A stretch of DNA of 64,000 nt, taken from the NCBI RefSeq assembly GCF_002846395.1, contig NZ_PJMU01000003.1, positions 744,001 to 808,000 of the forward strand, written 5' to 3'. Below the pieces are notes generated by a model. That model was not told the origin of the DNA and ran no database searches. It saw only the letters and a program-made list of their open reading frames with translations. Shown here piece after piece: positions 34,466 through 43,235 of this stretch. Within the stretch, counting starts at the first letter, position 1. Each line of letters starts with the position of its first letter. This DNA comes from Pontibacter ramchanderi (GTDB taxonomy: Bacteria; Bacteroidota; Bacteroidia; Cytophagales; Hymenobacteraceae). The position numbers and the translations under genes were made by a program.

Positions 34466-35584
34466 ATGACCGCACTCAAAAAATCTACTTACGCCGCTGC
34501 GCTGGCCTGTCTGGTTGCGCTTTCCGGCTGCGGCTCCAACGACGGCGACTCAGGTCCCAAGTCAGAGTACGATCGCCAGGCTATGCTGGCCAACTATGCC
34601 GATAACCTGATCATACCGGGCTATCAGAAACTAAAAACAGAGACGGGCGAGATGGCCACTGCCGTGGCGGCCTTTACGGCCAGCCCTTCCGCCACCACAC
34701 TGGCTGATGCCCGCAAAGAGTATCAGGAAGCGTACCTGGCCTGGCAGGATGCGAGCACCTATGAGTTTGGCCCGGCCGATGACCTGCTGCTGCGCAACAA
34801 CCTCAACATCTACCCTACCACCACCAGCCAAATCGAGAGTAACATCAGCAGTGGCAGCTACGACCTGCAAACCGCAGCCAATATTCCGGCTAAGGGTTTC
34901 CCGGCTATTGACTACCTCCTGTATGGGCAGGCAACAGAGGCAGCCGTGGTAGACAGGTATACGACCGCGGCAAACGCCGCCAACCGCAAAAAGTACCTGC
35001 AGGATATCACCAACCTGATCAAAGAAGCCGCCGACGCTGTGCATAGCGCCTGGACAACAGGCAACACCGCCAAAAATTTCAAAGAGACGGGAGGAACGGC
35101 TGTAGGCAGCTCTATTGGCAACCTGGTAAACCAGTTCAACTTTGAAGTAGACTTGACCAAGCGCGCGAAGGTAGGCATCCCATCGGGCAGGTTCTCGGCA
35201 GGTAACCCTGTGCCGGACAGAGTGGAGGCTTATTACAGCAATACCTCGCTTGCCCTGCTGGAGCGTAACCTGAAGGCCCTGAAAGCAACCTTTATGGGGC
35301 AGTCAGCGGCAGGTGCCAATGGTCCGGGACTGGATGATTACCTGGACCACGTGGGCGCGAAATATGCCGACAAGAATCTTTCTGCGGCCATCATCCAGCA
35401 ATTTGACGCTGCCCTGGCTGCAGTGGCGGCTGTACCTGCTCCGCTTTCACAGGCTGTCACCAGCAATCCGCAGGCTGTAACCAAGGTATACGACGAATTG
35501 CAGAAGCTCATCGTGCTGACCAAGACCGATATGCCAGCCGCCCTGGGGGTAACCATCACTTATACCGATAACGACGGCGATTAA
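34466..35584 (+). CDS. Imelysin family lipoprotein
   Basis: A 372-residue lipoprotein (lipobox LSGC, Cys21). Two helical-bundle halves of the imelysin (M75) fold are visible (YADNLIIPGYQKL, EAYLAWQDASTYEFGP). The family's GxHxxE motif appears as GFPAID (143-148), with His and Glu both changed, so peptidase activity is not expected; members bind iron or haem. It is the second gene of the iron operon and probably works at the cell surface with the TonB receptor at 36987. Confidence 0.92.
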   Translation: MTALKKSTYAAALACLVALSGCGSNDGDSGPKSEYDRQAMLANYADNLIIPGYQKLKTETGEMATAVAAFTASPSATTLADARKEYQEAYLAWQDASTYEFGPADDLLLRNNLNIYPTTTSQIESNISSGSYDLQTAANIPAKGFPAIDYLLYGQATEAAVVDRYTTAANAANRKKYLQDITNLIKEAADAVHSAWTTGNTAKNFKETGGTAVGSSIGNLVNQFNFEVDLTKRAKVGIPSGRFSAGNPVPDRVEAYYSNTSLALLERNLKALKATFMGQSAAGANGPGLDDYLDHVGAKYADKNLSAAIIQQFDAALAAVAAVPAPLSQAVTSNPQAVTKVYDELQKLIVLTKTDMPAALGVTITYTDNDGD

Positions 35585-35600
35585 ACAAGCGCAAAGAAGT

Positions 35601-36983
35601 ATGCTTCAAAACCTGAAAGCCCGGCTTACTGCCCCTGTCTCTGCCGCTCCGCTGGCAGTTTTCCGCATCATCTTCGGAGCGATGATGCTGGGCAGCATTG
35701 TCCGTTTTATGGCCAAAGGATGGGTACACGAGCTGTACGTGGCGCCCAAGGTATACTTCCCTTTTTATGGATTTGAGTGGGTGAAGCCATTGGGCGAGAC
35801 GGGCATGTATGTCTTGTTTGCCCTGATGGCTTTCTCTGCCCTGGGCATTATGCTGGGGCTGTTCTACCGCTGGTCGGCAGTGCTTTTCTTTCTCAGCTTT
35901 ACCTACGTCGAGCTCATCGACAAAACCAATTACCTCAACCACTACTACTTTGTCAGCATTGTGGCGCTGCTCATGATCCTGGTGCCGGCGCACCGCCACT
36001 TCTCCCTGGATGTGCTGCGCAAGCCGCAACTGTGGGTGAGCCAGGTGCCGCGCTGGACCATCCTGATCTTTCAGCTGCAGTTGGGGCTCGTGTACTTTTA
36101 TGCCGGTGTAGCGAAGTTGAATGCCGACTGGCTGTTTGAAGCCATGCCATTGCGCTACTGGCTGCCGGCCCATACGCACCTGCCGCTTATCGGTCCGCTG
36201 CTAGACGAGGTATGGGTGGCGTTTGTGTTCTGCTGGTTCGGCGCCTTTTACGACCTGACCATTCCTTTCTTCCTGAGCTGGCGCAAGAGTCGTTCGCTTG
36301 CCTACCTCACAGTGGTTGTGTTTCATGTGCTCACGGCGGTGCTGTTCCAGATCGGCATGTTCCCTTACATCATGATGCTGAGCACGCTGATCTTCTTCTC
36401 CGCCGGCTTCCACGAAAGGATACTGCAGGCACTCCGGGGTATAGCCCGGGTGAGGATGCCGGAAAAAGTCGTATCGGCACCCGTTTCCAGACCGGCGCAG
36501 GGCATACTGCTGAGTGTGCTGGCGCTGCACTTTGCGGTGCAGGTGCTGCTGCCCTGGCGCTTCCTGCTATACCCCGACAAGCTGTTCTGGACAGAGCAGG
36601 GCTACCGTTTTTCGTGGCGGGTGATGCTGATGGAAAAAGCAGGAACGGCTTTTTTCTATGTACGTGACCCTCAAACCGGTCAAGAATCTGAAATACATAA
36701 CCTCGATTACCTCACCGTGAACCAGGAAAAGATGATGGCCACACAGCCTGACATGCTCCTGCAGTTTGCCCACATGCTGCGCGACGATTACAAGGCCAAA
36801 GGTATACCAAACCCGGAGGTGCGCGCCGAGGCCTATGTGACCATGAACGGCCGGGGCAGTCGCCTGCTGATCGACCCGAACTTTAACCTGGCAGCCGCCA
36901 GGGATGATTTCCGGCACAAACACTGGATTTTACCTTTTGAAGATAACGCACTGCAGCCAAAAACTGTAGGACAGCTAGACTAA
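35601..36983 (+). CDS. HTTM domain membrane protein (vitamin K gamma-carboxylase-like)
   Basis: A 460-residue inner-membrane protein with an N-terminal horizontally transferred transmembrane (HTTM) domain: several membrane helices from about 20-310, including FRIIFGAMMLGSIVRFMAKG and HYYFVSIVALLMILVPAHRHFSLD. A soluble C-terminal part follows, with YRFSWRVMLMEKAGTAFFYV. The domain is related to gamma-glutamyl carboxylase, but the catalytic role in bacteria is unclear. It lies 16 bp after imelysin and 3 bp before the TonB receptor, so it is firmly part of the operon. Confidence 0.9.
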   Translation: MLQNLKARLTAPVSAAPLAVFRIIFGAMMLGSIVRFMAKGWVHELYVAPKVYFPFYGFEWVKPLGETGMYVLFALMAFSALGIMLGLFYRWSAVLFFLSFTYVELIDKTNYLNHYYFVSIVALLMILVPAHRHFSLDVLRKPQLWVSQVPRWTILIFQLQLGLVYFYAGVAKLNADWLFEAMPLRYWLPAHTHLPLIGPLLDEVWVAFVFCWFGAFYDLTIPFFLSWRKSRSLAYLTVVVFHVLTAVLFQIGMFPYIMMLSTLIFFSAGFHERILQALRGIARVRMPEKVVSAPVSRPAQGILLSVLALHFAVQVLLPWRFLLYPDKLFWTEQGYRFSWRVMLMEKAGTAFFYVRDPQTGQESEIHNLDYLTVNQEKMMATQPDMLLQFAHMLRDDYKAKGIPNPEVRAEAYVTMNGRGSRLLIDPNFNLAAARDDFRHKHWILPFEDNALQPKTVGQLD

Positions 36984-36986
36984 ACT

Positions 36987-39398
36987 ATGCGCTTCACGCT
37001 CTCCCTTTTACTTGTACTGAGCAGCCTGCAACTCACGCTGGCACAGACCTTTCAGATTTCCGGCAGGGTAAGCAATGCCGCCACCGGCCAGGCTGTACCT
37101 GAGGCGGAGGTGCTGTTGGTAAGCAACGGCAGCATCACAAAGGCCGATGCCAAAGGCAATTACCTGATCAAAAACCTCCCGGCAGGCACTTATACCCTCA
37201 CTGCCTACAGCATCGGACTGGGTAGCCAGACACAGCAGGTGACTATCAGCGATGCTAATGTAACGCTGCTCTTCGAGCTAAGGCCGCTGGAAGGGAAACT
37301 GCGGGAAGTAAACGTGAAAGGAGAGCGCGAAAAGACTTTCGGCATCACCCGCCTTAACTCTGTGGAAGGGACTGCTATTTATGAAGGCAAGAAGAGCGAA
37401 GTAGTTGTGCTGAACGATATTACTGCTAACAAGGCTACTAACAACAGCCGCCAGGTTTTTGCCAAAGTAGCTGGCCTCAACATTTGGGAAAGCGACGGAG
37501 CGGGTCTGCAACTAGGTATAGGCGGCCGTGGCCTGAGCCCGAACCGTACCTCCAACTTCAACACCCGCCAGAACGGCTACGACATCTCTGCCGATGCCCT
37601 GGGCTACCCGGAAAGTTACTACACCCCACCAACCGAGGCACTGGAGCGCATTGAGGTTGTGCGCGGTGCGGCATCGCTCCAGTACGGTACGCAGTTTGGC
37701 GGTATGATCAACTTCGTGATGAAGGAAGGACCGGAGGATAAACCTTTTGAACTGACGAGCCGACAGACCCTTGGCTCATGGGGTTTCCTGAACACCTTCA
37801 ACAGCATTGGCGGCACCAAGGGCAAGCTACACTACTACGGCTTCTACCAATACAAACGCGGCGACGGCTGGCGCGAAAACTCCGGCTTTGACGCCCACAC
37901 GGCCTTTGGCTCGGTACACTACAAGCCGAACGATAAGCTGGAGCTTGGTTTTAACTATACCTACATGGACTACCTGGCCCAGCAGCCGGGCGGCCTGACA
38001 GACGCGGCCTTTAACCAGAATGCACGCCAGTCGGTGCGCGAACGCAACTGGTTTAAGGTGAACTGGAACCTGCTGGCCCTTACCTTAGACTACCGCATCA
38101 GCGACCGCACAAAGCTTAATGTGCGCAACTTCGGGCTGCTGGCACAGCGCGACGCACTGGGCTCGATGGGCAAGATTAACCGCCCGGACGACACGACGCA
38201 GCCCCGCCTGCTGCTCCAGGACCAGTTCAACAACTTCGGCAACGAGACGCGCCTGATTCACCGCTACGACCTCGGCAAGACTTTCTCGACACTGTTGGTA
38301 GGTGCCCGCTTCTACCGTGGCTTTACTGACCAGCGGCAGGGCGATGGCTCGGCAGGCTCAGACGCTGACTTCCGCTTCTACTCCGAAACCGGCGCACCCA
38401 ATGCCTCCAGATACGACTACCTGAGCCGTAATGCAGCCCTGTTTGCCGAGAACATCTTTAACATCACATCGAAGTTCAGTGTGACGCCTGGCGTGCGCTA
38501 CGAGTGGATCAACACTAACGCCAAAGGCAGCTACCGCAATATGATGACGGATCAGGCGGGCAATATCATTTATGATGCCGTGGTGCCGGAGGAGCGCAAA
38601 AACACGCGTAATGTGCTGCTGCTGGGCGTGGGCCTGAGCTACAAACCGTCTGAGCAGATGGAGGTATACGGCAACTTTTCGCAGAACTACCGCGCCATTA
38701 ACTTCAACGACATGCGCGTGATCAACCCGAACCAGTTTGTGGACCAGAACCTGAAGGACGAGTCCGGCTACAGCGCCGACTTGGGCTTCAGAGGCAATGT
38801 GAGCGGAGTTTTGAATTACGACGCCAGCATCTTCTACCTGGCCTACCAGGATCGCATCAACTTCCAGAGCATCCCGGGTACTACCAACCGCATCCGTACC
38901 AACGTGGGTGACTCGCGCAACCTCGGGCTGGAGACCTTTGTGGAGGCAGACCTGCTCAAACTCTACTATGGCAAAGAGCATCCGACGAGCCTGACTGCTT
39001 TTTCTAACATCACGTTCGTCAACACCAGGTATAGCAGCCCTTTGTCTGACATTGATGGAAAGGAAGTGGAGCTGGCACCCGCTGTTATTGCCAAGACCGG
39101 CCTCTCTTTTAAGCGCAATAATTTCAAACTAGCTTACCAGTATGCATATACGGCGAAGCAGTATACCGATGCGCCAAACTCTGTGCTGGAGCCAACCGCC
39201 GTGGTAGGCGTTATACCTGCTTATTGGGTAATGGACCTCTCAGGCAGCTATACCTACAAGCGCTTCACGCTGGAGTCAGGCATCAACAACCTGACTGACA
39301 ACCGCTACTTCACGCGTCGTGCTACGGGTTATCCGGGGCCGGGCATTATCCCTTCAGATGCCCGCAATTATTACGTCACGCTGCAGTTCCAGCTGTAG
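36987..39398 (+). CDS. TonB-dependent receptor of the iron operon
   Basis: An 803-residue outer-membrane receptor. Signal peptide MRFTLSLLLVLSSLQLTLAQ; CarboxypepD_reg domain (about 22-108, GRVSNAATGQAVPEAEVLLV); plug (about 125-240, with EALERIEVVRGAASLQYGTQFGG); barrel ending NYYVTLQFQL. The type resembles FecA-like siderophore or citrate receptors. It is the last gene of the DUF4856-imelysin-HTTM operon, which has a promoter flanked by palindromes, so iron or siderophore import is the likely job. Confidence 0.93.
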   Translation: MRFTLSLLLVLSSLQLTLAQTFQISGRVSNAATGQAVPEAEVLLVSNGSITKADAKGNYLIKNLPAGTYTLTAYSIGLGSQTQQVTISDANVTLLFELRPLEGKLREVNVKGEREKTFGITRLNSVEGTAIYEGKKSEVVVLNDITANKATNNSRQVFAKVAGLNIWESDGAGLQLGIGGRGLSPNRTSNFNTRQNGYDISADALGYPESYYTPPTEALERIEVVRGAASLQYGTQFGGMINFVMKEGPEDKPFELTSRQTLGSWGFLNTFNSIGGTKGKLHYYGFYQYKRGDGWRENSGFDAHTAFGSVHYKPNDKLELGFNYTYMDYLAQQPGGLTDAAFNQNARQSVRERNWFKVNWNLLALTLDYRISDRTKLNVRNFGLLAQRDALGSMGKINRPDDTTQPRLLLQDQFNNFGNETRLIHRYDLGKTFSTLLVGARFYRGFTDQRQGDGSAGSDADFRFYSETGAPNASRYDYLSRNAALFAENIFNITSKFSVTPGVRYEWINTNAKGSYRNMMTDQAGNIIYDAVVPEERKNTRNVLLLGVGLSYKPSEQMEVYGNFSQNYRAINFNDMRVINPNQFVDQNLKDESGYSADLGFRGNVSGVLNYDASIFYLAYQDRINFQSIPGTTNRIRTNVGDSRNLGLETFVEADLLKLYYGKEHPTSLTAFSNITFVNTRYSSPLSDIDGKEVELAPAVIAKTGLSFKRNNFKLAYQYAYTAKQYTDAPNSVLEPTAVVGVIPAYWVMDLSGSYTYKRFTLESGINNLTDNRYFTRRATGYPGPGIIPSDARNYYVTLQFQL

Positions 39399-39442
39399 AA
39401 GTTGCCCTATTAAAATGTCAACATAGAAAACTCCGAATCGGC

Positions 39443-39664
39443 CTACGGCACCGGGTCATATCCGCTTCCACCCCAGGGATGACAGCGCCCAATCCGCTTC
39501 AAGGCCATCCAGCCACCTTTAAAAGGGCCATACTTGTTCACCGCTCCTACAGCGTAGGTAGAGCAGGAAGGAGAATAGCGGCAAGTAGCTGGCTTCAGGG
39601 GAGATATCAGGTTGCGGTATACCCAGATAAGTGCTAACAGGAATTTTTTAAAAAGCCAGGTCAT
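39443..39664 (-). CDS. yidD: Membrane protein insertion efficiency factor YidD
   Basis: A 73-residue protein with the YidD signature: [22 protein letters not shown] and [23 protein letters not shown]. It helps YidC-dependent insertion of membrane proteins at the cytoplasmic face. Length and conserved cysteines match the family. In many bacteria it sits beside rnpA and yidC; here it is isolated between a TonB receptor and a peptidase gene. Confidence 0.96.
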   Translation of the reverse strand: MTWLFKKFLLALIWVYRNLISPLKPATCRYSPSCSTYAVGAVNKYGPFKGGWMALKRIGRCHPWGGSGYDPVP

Positions 39665-39723
39665 GGTACGGTTTTAGCGAGCGTTTTATTTGCCGAACAA
39701 CTGTTAGGTAAAGCAAATTTTGA

Positions 39724-39731
39724 TAAATTTG
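39724..39731 (+). promoter_or_regulatory. -7 box of the S46 peptidase gene
   Basis: TAAATTTG fits TAnnTTTG and lies 30 bases before the ATG at 39762. No good -33 element is visible at the expected distance. Confidence 0.45.
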
Positions 39732-39761
39732 TCACAGTTTAACTAATCTAAACATAATTTC

Positions 39762-42092
39762 ATGTTAAAAAGAATCCTTTCACTCCTTCTTTTAGTTTCG
39801 CTGTGCGTGCCCTTCGCCAAAGCGGACGAAGGCATGTGGCTGCCGATGCTGATCAAGCGCCTGAACCACGCTGATATGCAGAAAAAAGGCCTGCAGCTGA
39901 CTGCCGAAGAAATCTACAACGTGAACAACTCGAGCCTCAAAGACGCCATCGTGCAGTTCGGCGGCTTCTGTACCGGTGAGTTCATCTCTGCCGAGGGTCT
40001 GTTGCTAACGAACCACCACTGCGGTTACGGCCAGATCCAGTCGCACTCTACGCCCGAGAAAGACTACCTCACCAACGGTTTCTGGGCTATGGACCGCAAG
40101 CAGGAGCTTCCAAACGAAGGCCTTTTTGTGGACATCCTCGTGCGCATGGACGATGTGACTGGCAAAGTGCTGGAAGGCATCGACAACAACATGCCTGAGA
40201 AAGAGCGTCTGCAGCTCGCTTCGCAGCGCGCGCAGGCCATCGCCAAAGAGGCCAGCGAGAACGGCCGCTACGTGTCTTACGTGCGCGACTTCTTCAATGG
40301 CAACGAATATTACCTGTTCATCTACGAGCGCTTCACTGACGTGCGTCTGGTAGGTACGCCTCCGTCTGCCGTGGGTAAATTTGGTGGCGACACCGACAAC
40401 TGGATGTGGCCACGCCACACCGGTGACTTCGCGATGTTCCGTGTGTACATGGCGCCAGATGGCAAGCCTGCCGATTACGCTGCCACCAACGTGCCTTACA
40501 AGCCGAAGCACCACCTGCCCATCAACATTGGCGGCGTAGACCAGGATGACTTCGCGATGGTATTCGGTTTCCCGGGCCGCACGAAGCGTTTCATGACGTC
40601 TGAAGGTCTGATCCTGGACGTAGAGCAGCTGAACAAATCGCGCATTAAGCTGCGTGACAAGAAGTTGGCTCTATGGAAAGAAGATATGGACAAGAGCGAC
40701 GCAACCCGCATTCAGTATGCGTCGAAGTACGCTTCTACAGCTAACTACTACAAGTACTCTATCGGTCAGAACGAAGGCATTAAGCGCATGAAGACGGTAG
40801 AAGGCAAAAAAGCTGACGAGAAGAAATTCCAGGCCTGGGCCGATGCCAACGCAGAGCGCAAGGCCCTTTACGGCAGCGCCCTGAACGACATGAACGCTGC
40901 TTACAAAGAAATAGAGCAGTACAACCTGGGTGCTGTATACCTGAACGAAGCCGTACTGGGCACTGAAGCCTTGCTGTTTGCTTACCGCATGTCGGCGCTG
41001 CACAATGCGCTGAAGTCGGGCAACGCTGAGGCCGCCAAGAAAGCTGCTGAAGATCTGAAGCCAAGAGCCGAGGCTTTCTTCAAAGACTACAACATGGCCA
41101 CCGATAAGAAGGTGTTTGCCGCCATGATGAAGTTCTACCACGAAGACATCGCCAAAGACCAGCAGCCAGAGGCATTCAAGCAAATGGTGGCTAAGTACAA
41201 AGGCGACTTCAACAAAATGGCTGACTATGTGTACAGCAACTCGGTTGTGGTGAACAAGCAGAAGACCGAGCAGTTCCTCAACAACCCAACGCAGAAGCAA
41301 CTGGCCAACGACCCGGCTTTCGCCTTGGTGAACGCTATTATGGAGAACTACCAGACGAACATTGCTCCGAAACTGGCTGAGAGTAACGCCAAACTGGCCC
41401 GTGCCAACCGCCTGTACGTAGCTGGCCTGCGCCAGATGAACCCAGACAAGGTATACTACCCGGATGCGAACTCTACCATCCGTCTGAGCTATGGTTCTGT
41501 GAAAAACTACAAGCCTTACGACGGTGTGACCTATGATGTGATCACGACGATGGAAGGTGTGATACAGAAGGAAGACCCAAGCAACGAAGAGTTCATTGTG
41601 CCTGCTAAACTGAAGCAGCTGTACGAAGCCAAAGACTACGGCCGCTATGCCAACAAGGACGGTGAGCTGATCGTGAACTTCATCACCGACAACGACATCA
41701 CAGGTGGTAACTCAGGTTCTCCGGTGATCAACGGTAACGGTGAGCTGATCGGCCTGGCCTTCGACGGCAACTGGGAAGCCATGACCGGTGACCTGGTGTA
41801 TGACCCGGACTACAAGCGTTGCATCAACGTGAGCGCCAACTACGTGCTGTTCATGGTAGACAAGTACGCCGGTGCCACCAACCTGATCAACGAAATGACA
41901 ATCGTAGACACCAACAGCCCAGGTCCGGCAGAAGCCGGTGTAGCAGCTGGCGCTGCTGGCGACAACGGCTCAGCTACACTGCTGAACGCTGCTATCGAAG
42001 AAGCAAAAGCTGAGCTGGCTGCTGGTAAGAAGTCGGTGAAAGTTGAGAAGAAAGACGGCAAGAAAAAAGCAAAAGTAGAAGTGAAGAACTAA
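39762..42092 (+). CDS. S46 family dipeptidyl-peptidase (DPP7-like)
   Basis: A 776-residue exported serine peptidase that removes dipeptides from oligopeptides in the periplasm. Signal peptide ends near FAKA. The His of the triad is in LTNHHCGYG (about 85-86), and the nucleophile Ser is in GGNSGSPV. The residue 18 places after this Ser is Gly (FDGNWE); DPP11 enzymes carry Arg there and DPP7 Gly, so hydrophobic P1 preference is predicted. An additional tail of about 50 residues is rich in Ala and Lys. Codon usage (AAC, GGT, CTG) suggests good expression. Confidence 0.93.
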   Translation: MLKRILSLLLLVSLCVPFAKADEGMWLPMLIKRLNHADMQKKGLQLTAEEIYNVNNSSLKDAIVQFGGFCTGEFISAEGLLLTNHHCGYGQIQSHSTPEKDYLTNGFWAMDRKQELPNEGLFVDILVRMDDVTGKVLEGIDNNMPEKERLQLASQRAQAIAKEASENGRYVSYVRDFFNGNEYYLFIYERFTDVRLVGTPPSAVGKFGGDTDNWMWPRHTGDFAMFRVYMAPDGKPADYAATNVPYKPKHHLPINIGGVDQDDFAMVFGFPGRTKRFMTSEGLILDVEQLNKSRIKLRDKKLALWKEDMDKSDATRIQYASKYASTANYYKYSIGQNEGIKRMKTVEGKKADEKKFQAWADANAERKALYGSALNDMNAAYKEIEQYNLGAVYLNEAVLGTEALLFAYRMSALHNALKSGNAEAAKKAAEDLKPRAEAFFKDYNMATDKKVFAAMMKFYHEDIAKDQQPEAFKQMVAKYKGDFNKMADYVYSNSVVVNKQKTEQFLNNPTQKQLANDPAFALVNAIMENYQTNIAPKLAESNAKLARANRLYVAGLRQMNPDKVYYPDANSTIRLSYGSVKNYKPYDGVTYDVITTMEGVIQKEDPSNEEFIVPAKLKQLYEAKDYGRYANKDGELIVNFITDNDITGGNSGSPVINGNGELIGLAFDGNWEAMTGDLVYDPDYKRCINVSANYVLFMVDKYAGATNLINEMTIVDTNSPGPAEAGVAAGAAGDNGSATLLNAAIEEAKAELAAGKKSVKVEKKDGKKKAKVEVKN

Positions 42093-42117
42093 GCTGGAGT
42101 TATTGCTGATACATTGC

Positions 42118-42150
42118 AAAGGCGCTGGGGCTAACCCAGCGCCTTTTTTT
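42118..42150 (+). terminator. Terminator of the S46 peptidase gene
   Basis: AAAGGCGCTGGG and CCCAGCGCCTTT pair around GCTAA and are followed by T7. Confidence 0.92.
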
Positions 42151-42330
42151 ATCTCTATACCTAGCTTCGTAGCCACCAAGACACTCCCAGATATGTGAGA
42201 TAATATGAAGCCTGAACGGCCCTCTGACATTATCACTCCTACCCTCTTGGAAGATCCTAAAAATCCTGATTCCGACCAACCCTCCTACTACACCCTCGTA
42301 CATAGCACTTTAGCTATAAAACGACTTCGC

Positions 42331-43163
42331 ATGGGATAGCGCTACTTCTACGAAACAAACTTATTTTCCTGCTTTTCCTTTTTCTGCCTGGCCTTGCTCA
42401 GGCGCAGGCCGATGTGCCCGTCGGTGCTCGGGCCGCTGCCTTGGGCAATGCCTCCGTTACGCTGCCTGACCTCTGGGCACTCAACAACAACGTGGCAGGT
42501 ATAGGCAGTCTGCAGCAGGCGCAGGTTGGTGCCTATGTCGAGAACCAGTTTGGCATTAGGGCTTTTACTACAGTCGCGCTGCAGGCCGTTCTCCCGACCA
42601 GCAGGTATGGCAACTACGGACTAAGCTTGAGCCGCTTCGGCGATGAGCTTTTCAGTCAGCAGCACGTGGGCATTGGCATGGGGCACAAGTTGGGGCAGTT
42701 TAGCCTGGGTGGCAAAGTGGATCTGTGGCAGGTCGCGGCCGAAGGCTATGGCAGTCGCAAGGCCGTGGCGCTTTCGGTAGGCGGACAGGCGGAAGTAGTG
42801 CCGGGGCTTTATTTCGGTGCCTATGCCTACAACATCAATCAGGCGAAGCTGGCTGAATTTGATGACGAGCGGCTGCCGACCATTATGAAAGCTGGCCTAG
42901 GCTACCGCCCTTACCAGAAACTTCTCTTACTTGCCGAAACCGAAAAGCACATCGACTATCCTGCCAACTTCAAGGCAGGTATAGAGTACCAGCTTTTGCA
43001 GGAAAAAATGGCACTTCGCACGGGTTTCAGTTCGCTGACTAACCGGGCTACTTTTGGGCTTGGGTTTAAGGCACGTCATCTTCTCGCCGACTATGCTTTT
43101 GGCTCCACGACCTTACTAGGCCAAAGCCACCATTTGTCGCTCTCCTATACCTTCCAAAAATAA
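42331..43163 (+). CDS. PorV/PorQ-like outer-membrane protein with apparent 5' frameshift
   Basis: The body (GTG at 42414 to 43163, 249 residues) starts VPVGARAAALGNASVTLPDLWALNNN, like PorV/PorQ-type barrel proteins, and ends LSLSYTFQK. Upstream in the same frame there is a good signal peptide (LLLRNKLIFLLFLFLPGLAQAQA) but no ATG, GTG or TTG start. An ATG at 42331 is out of frame and hits TAG two codons later. One extra T in 42333-42336, turning GGGATAG into GGGTATAG, would restore M-G-I-A-L-L-L-R-N-K in frame. So this is either a real single-base deletion or a base-calling error. It is 72 bp upstream of the HhH protein and likely co-transcribed. Confidence 0.7.
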
Positions 43164-43235
43164 AAGCCAATGGAGCAGGGTATAGCAATAGGATTCAGGT
43201 ATAAAGTGCATCGTTTACGACCATGGCGAGCAGCC

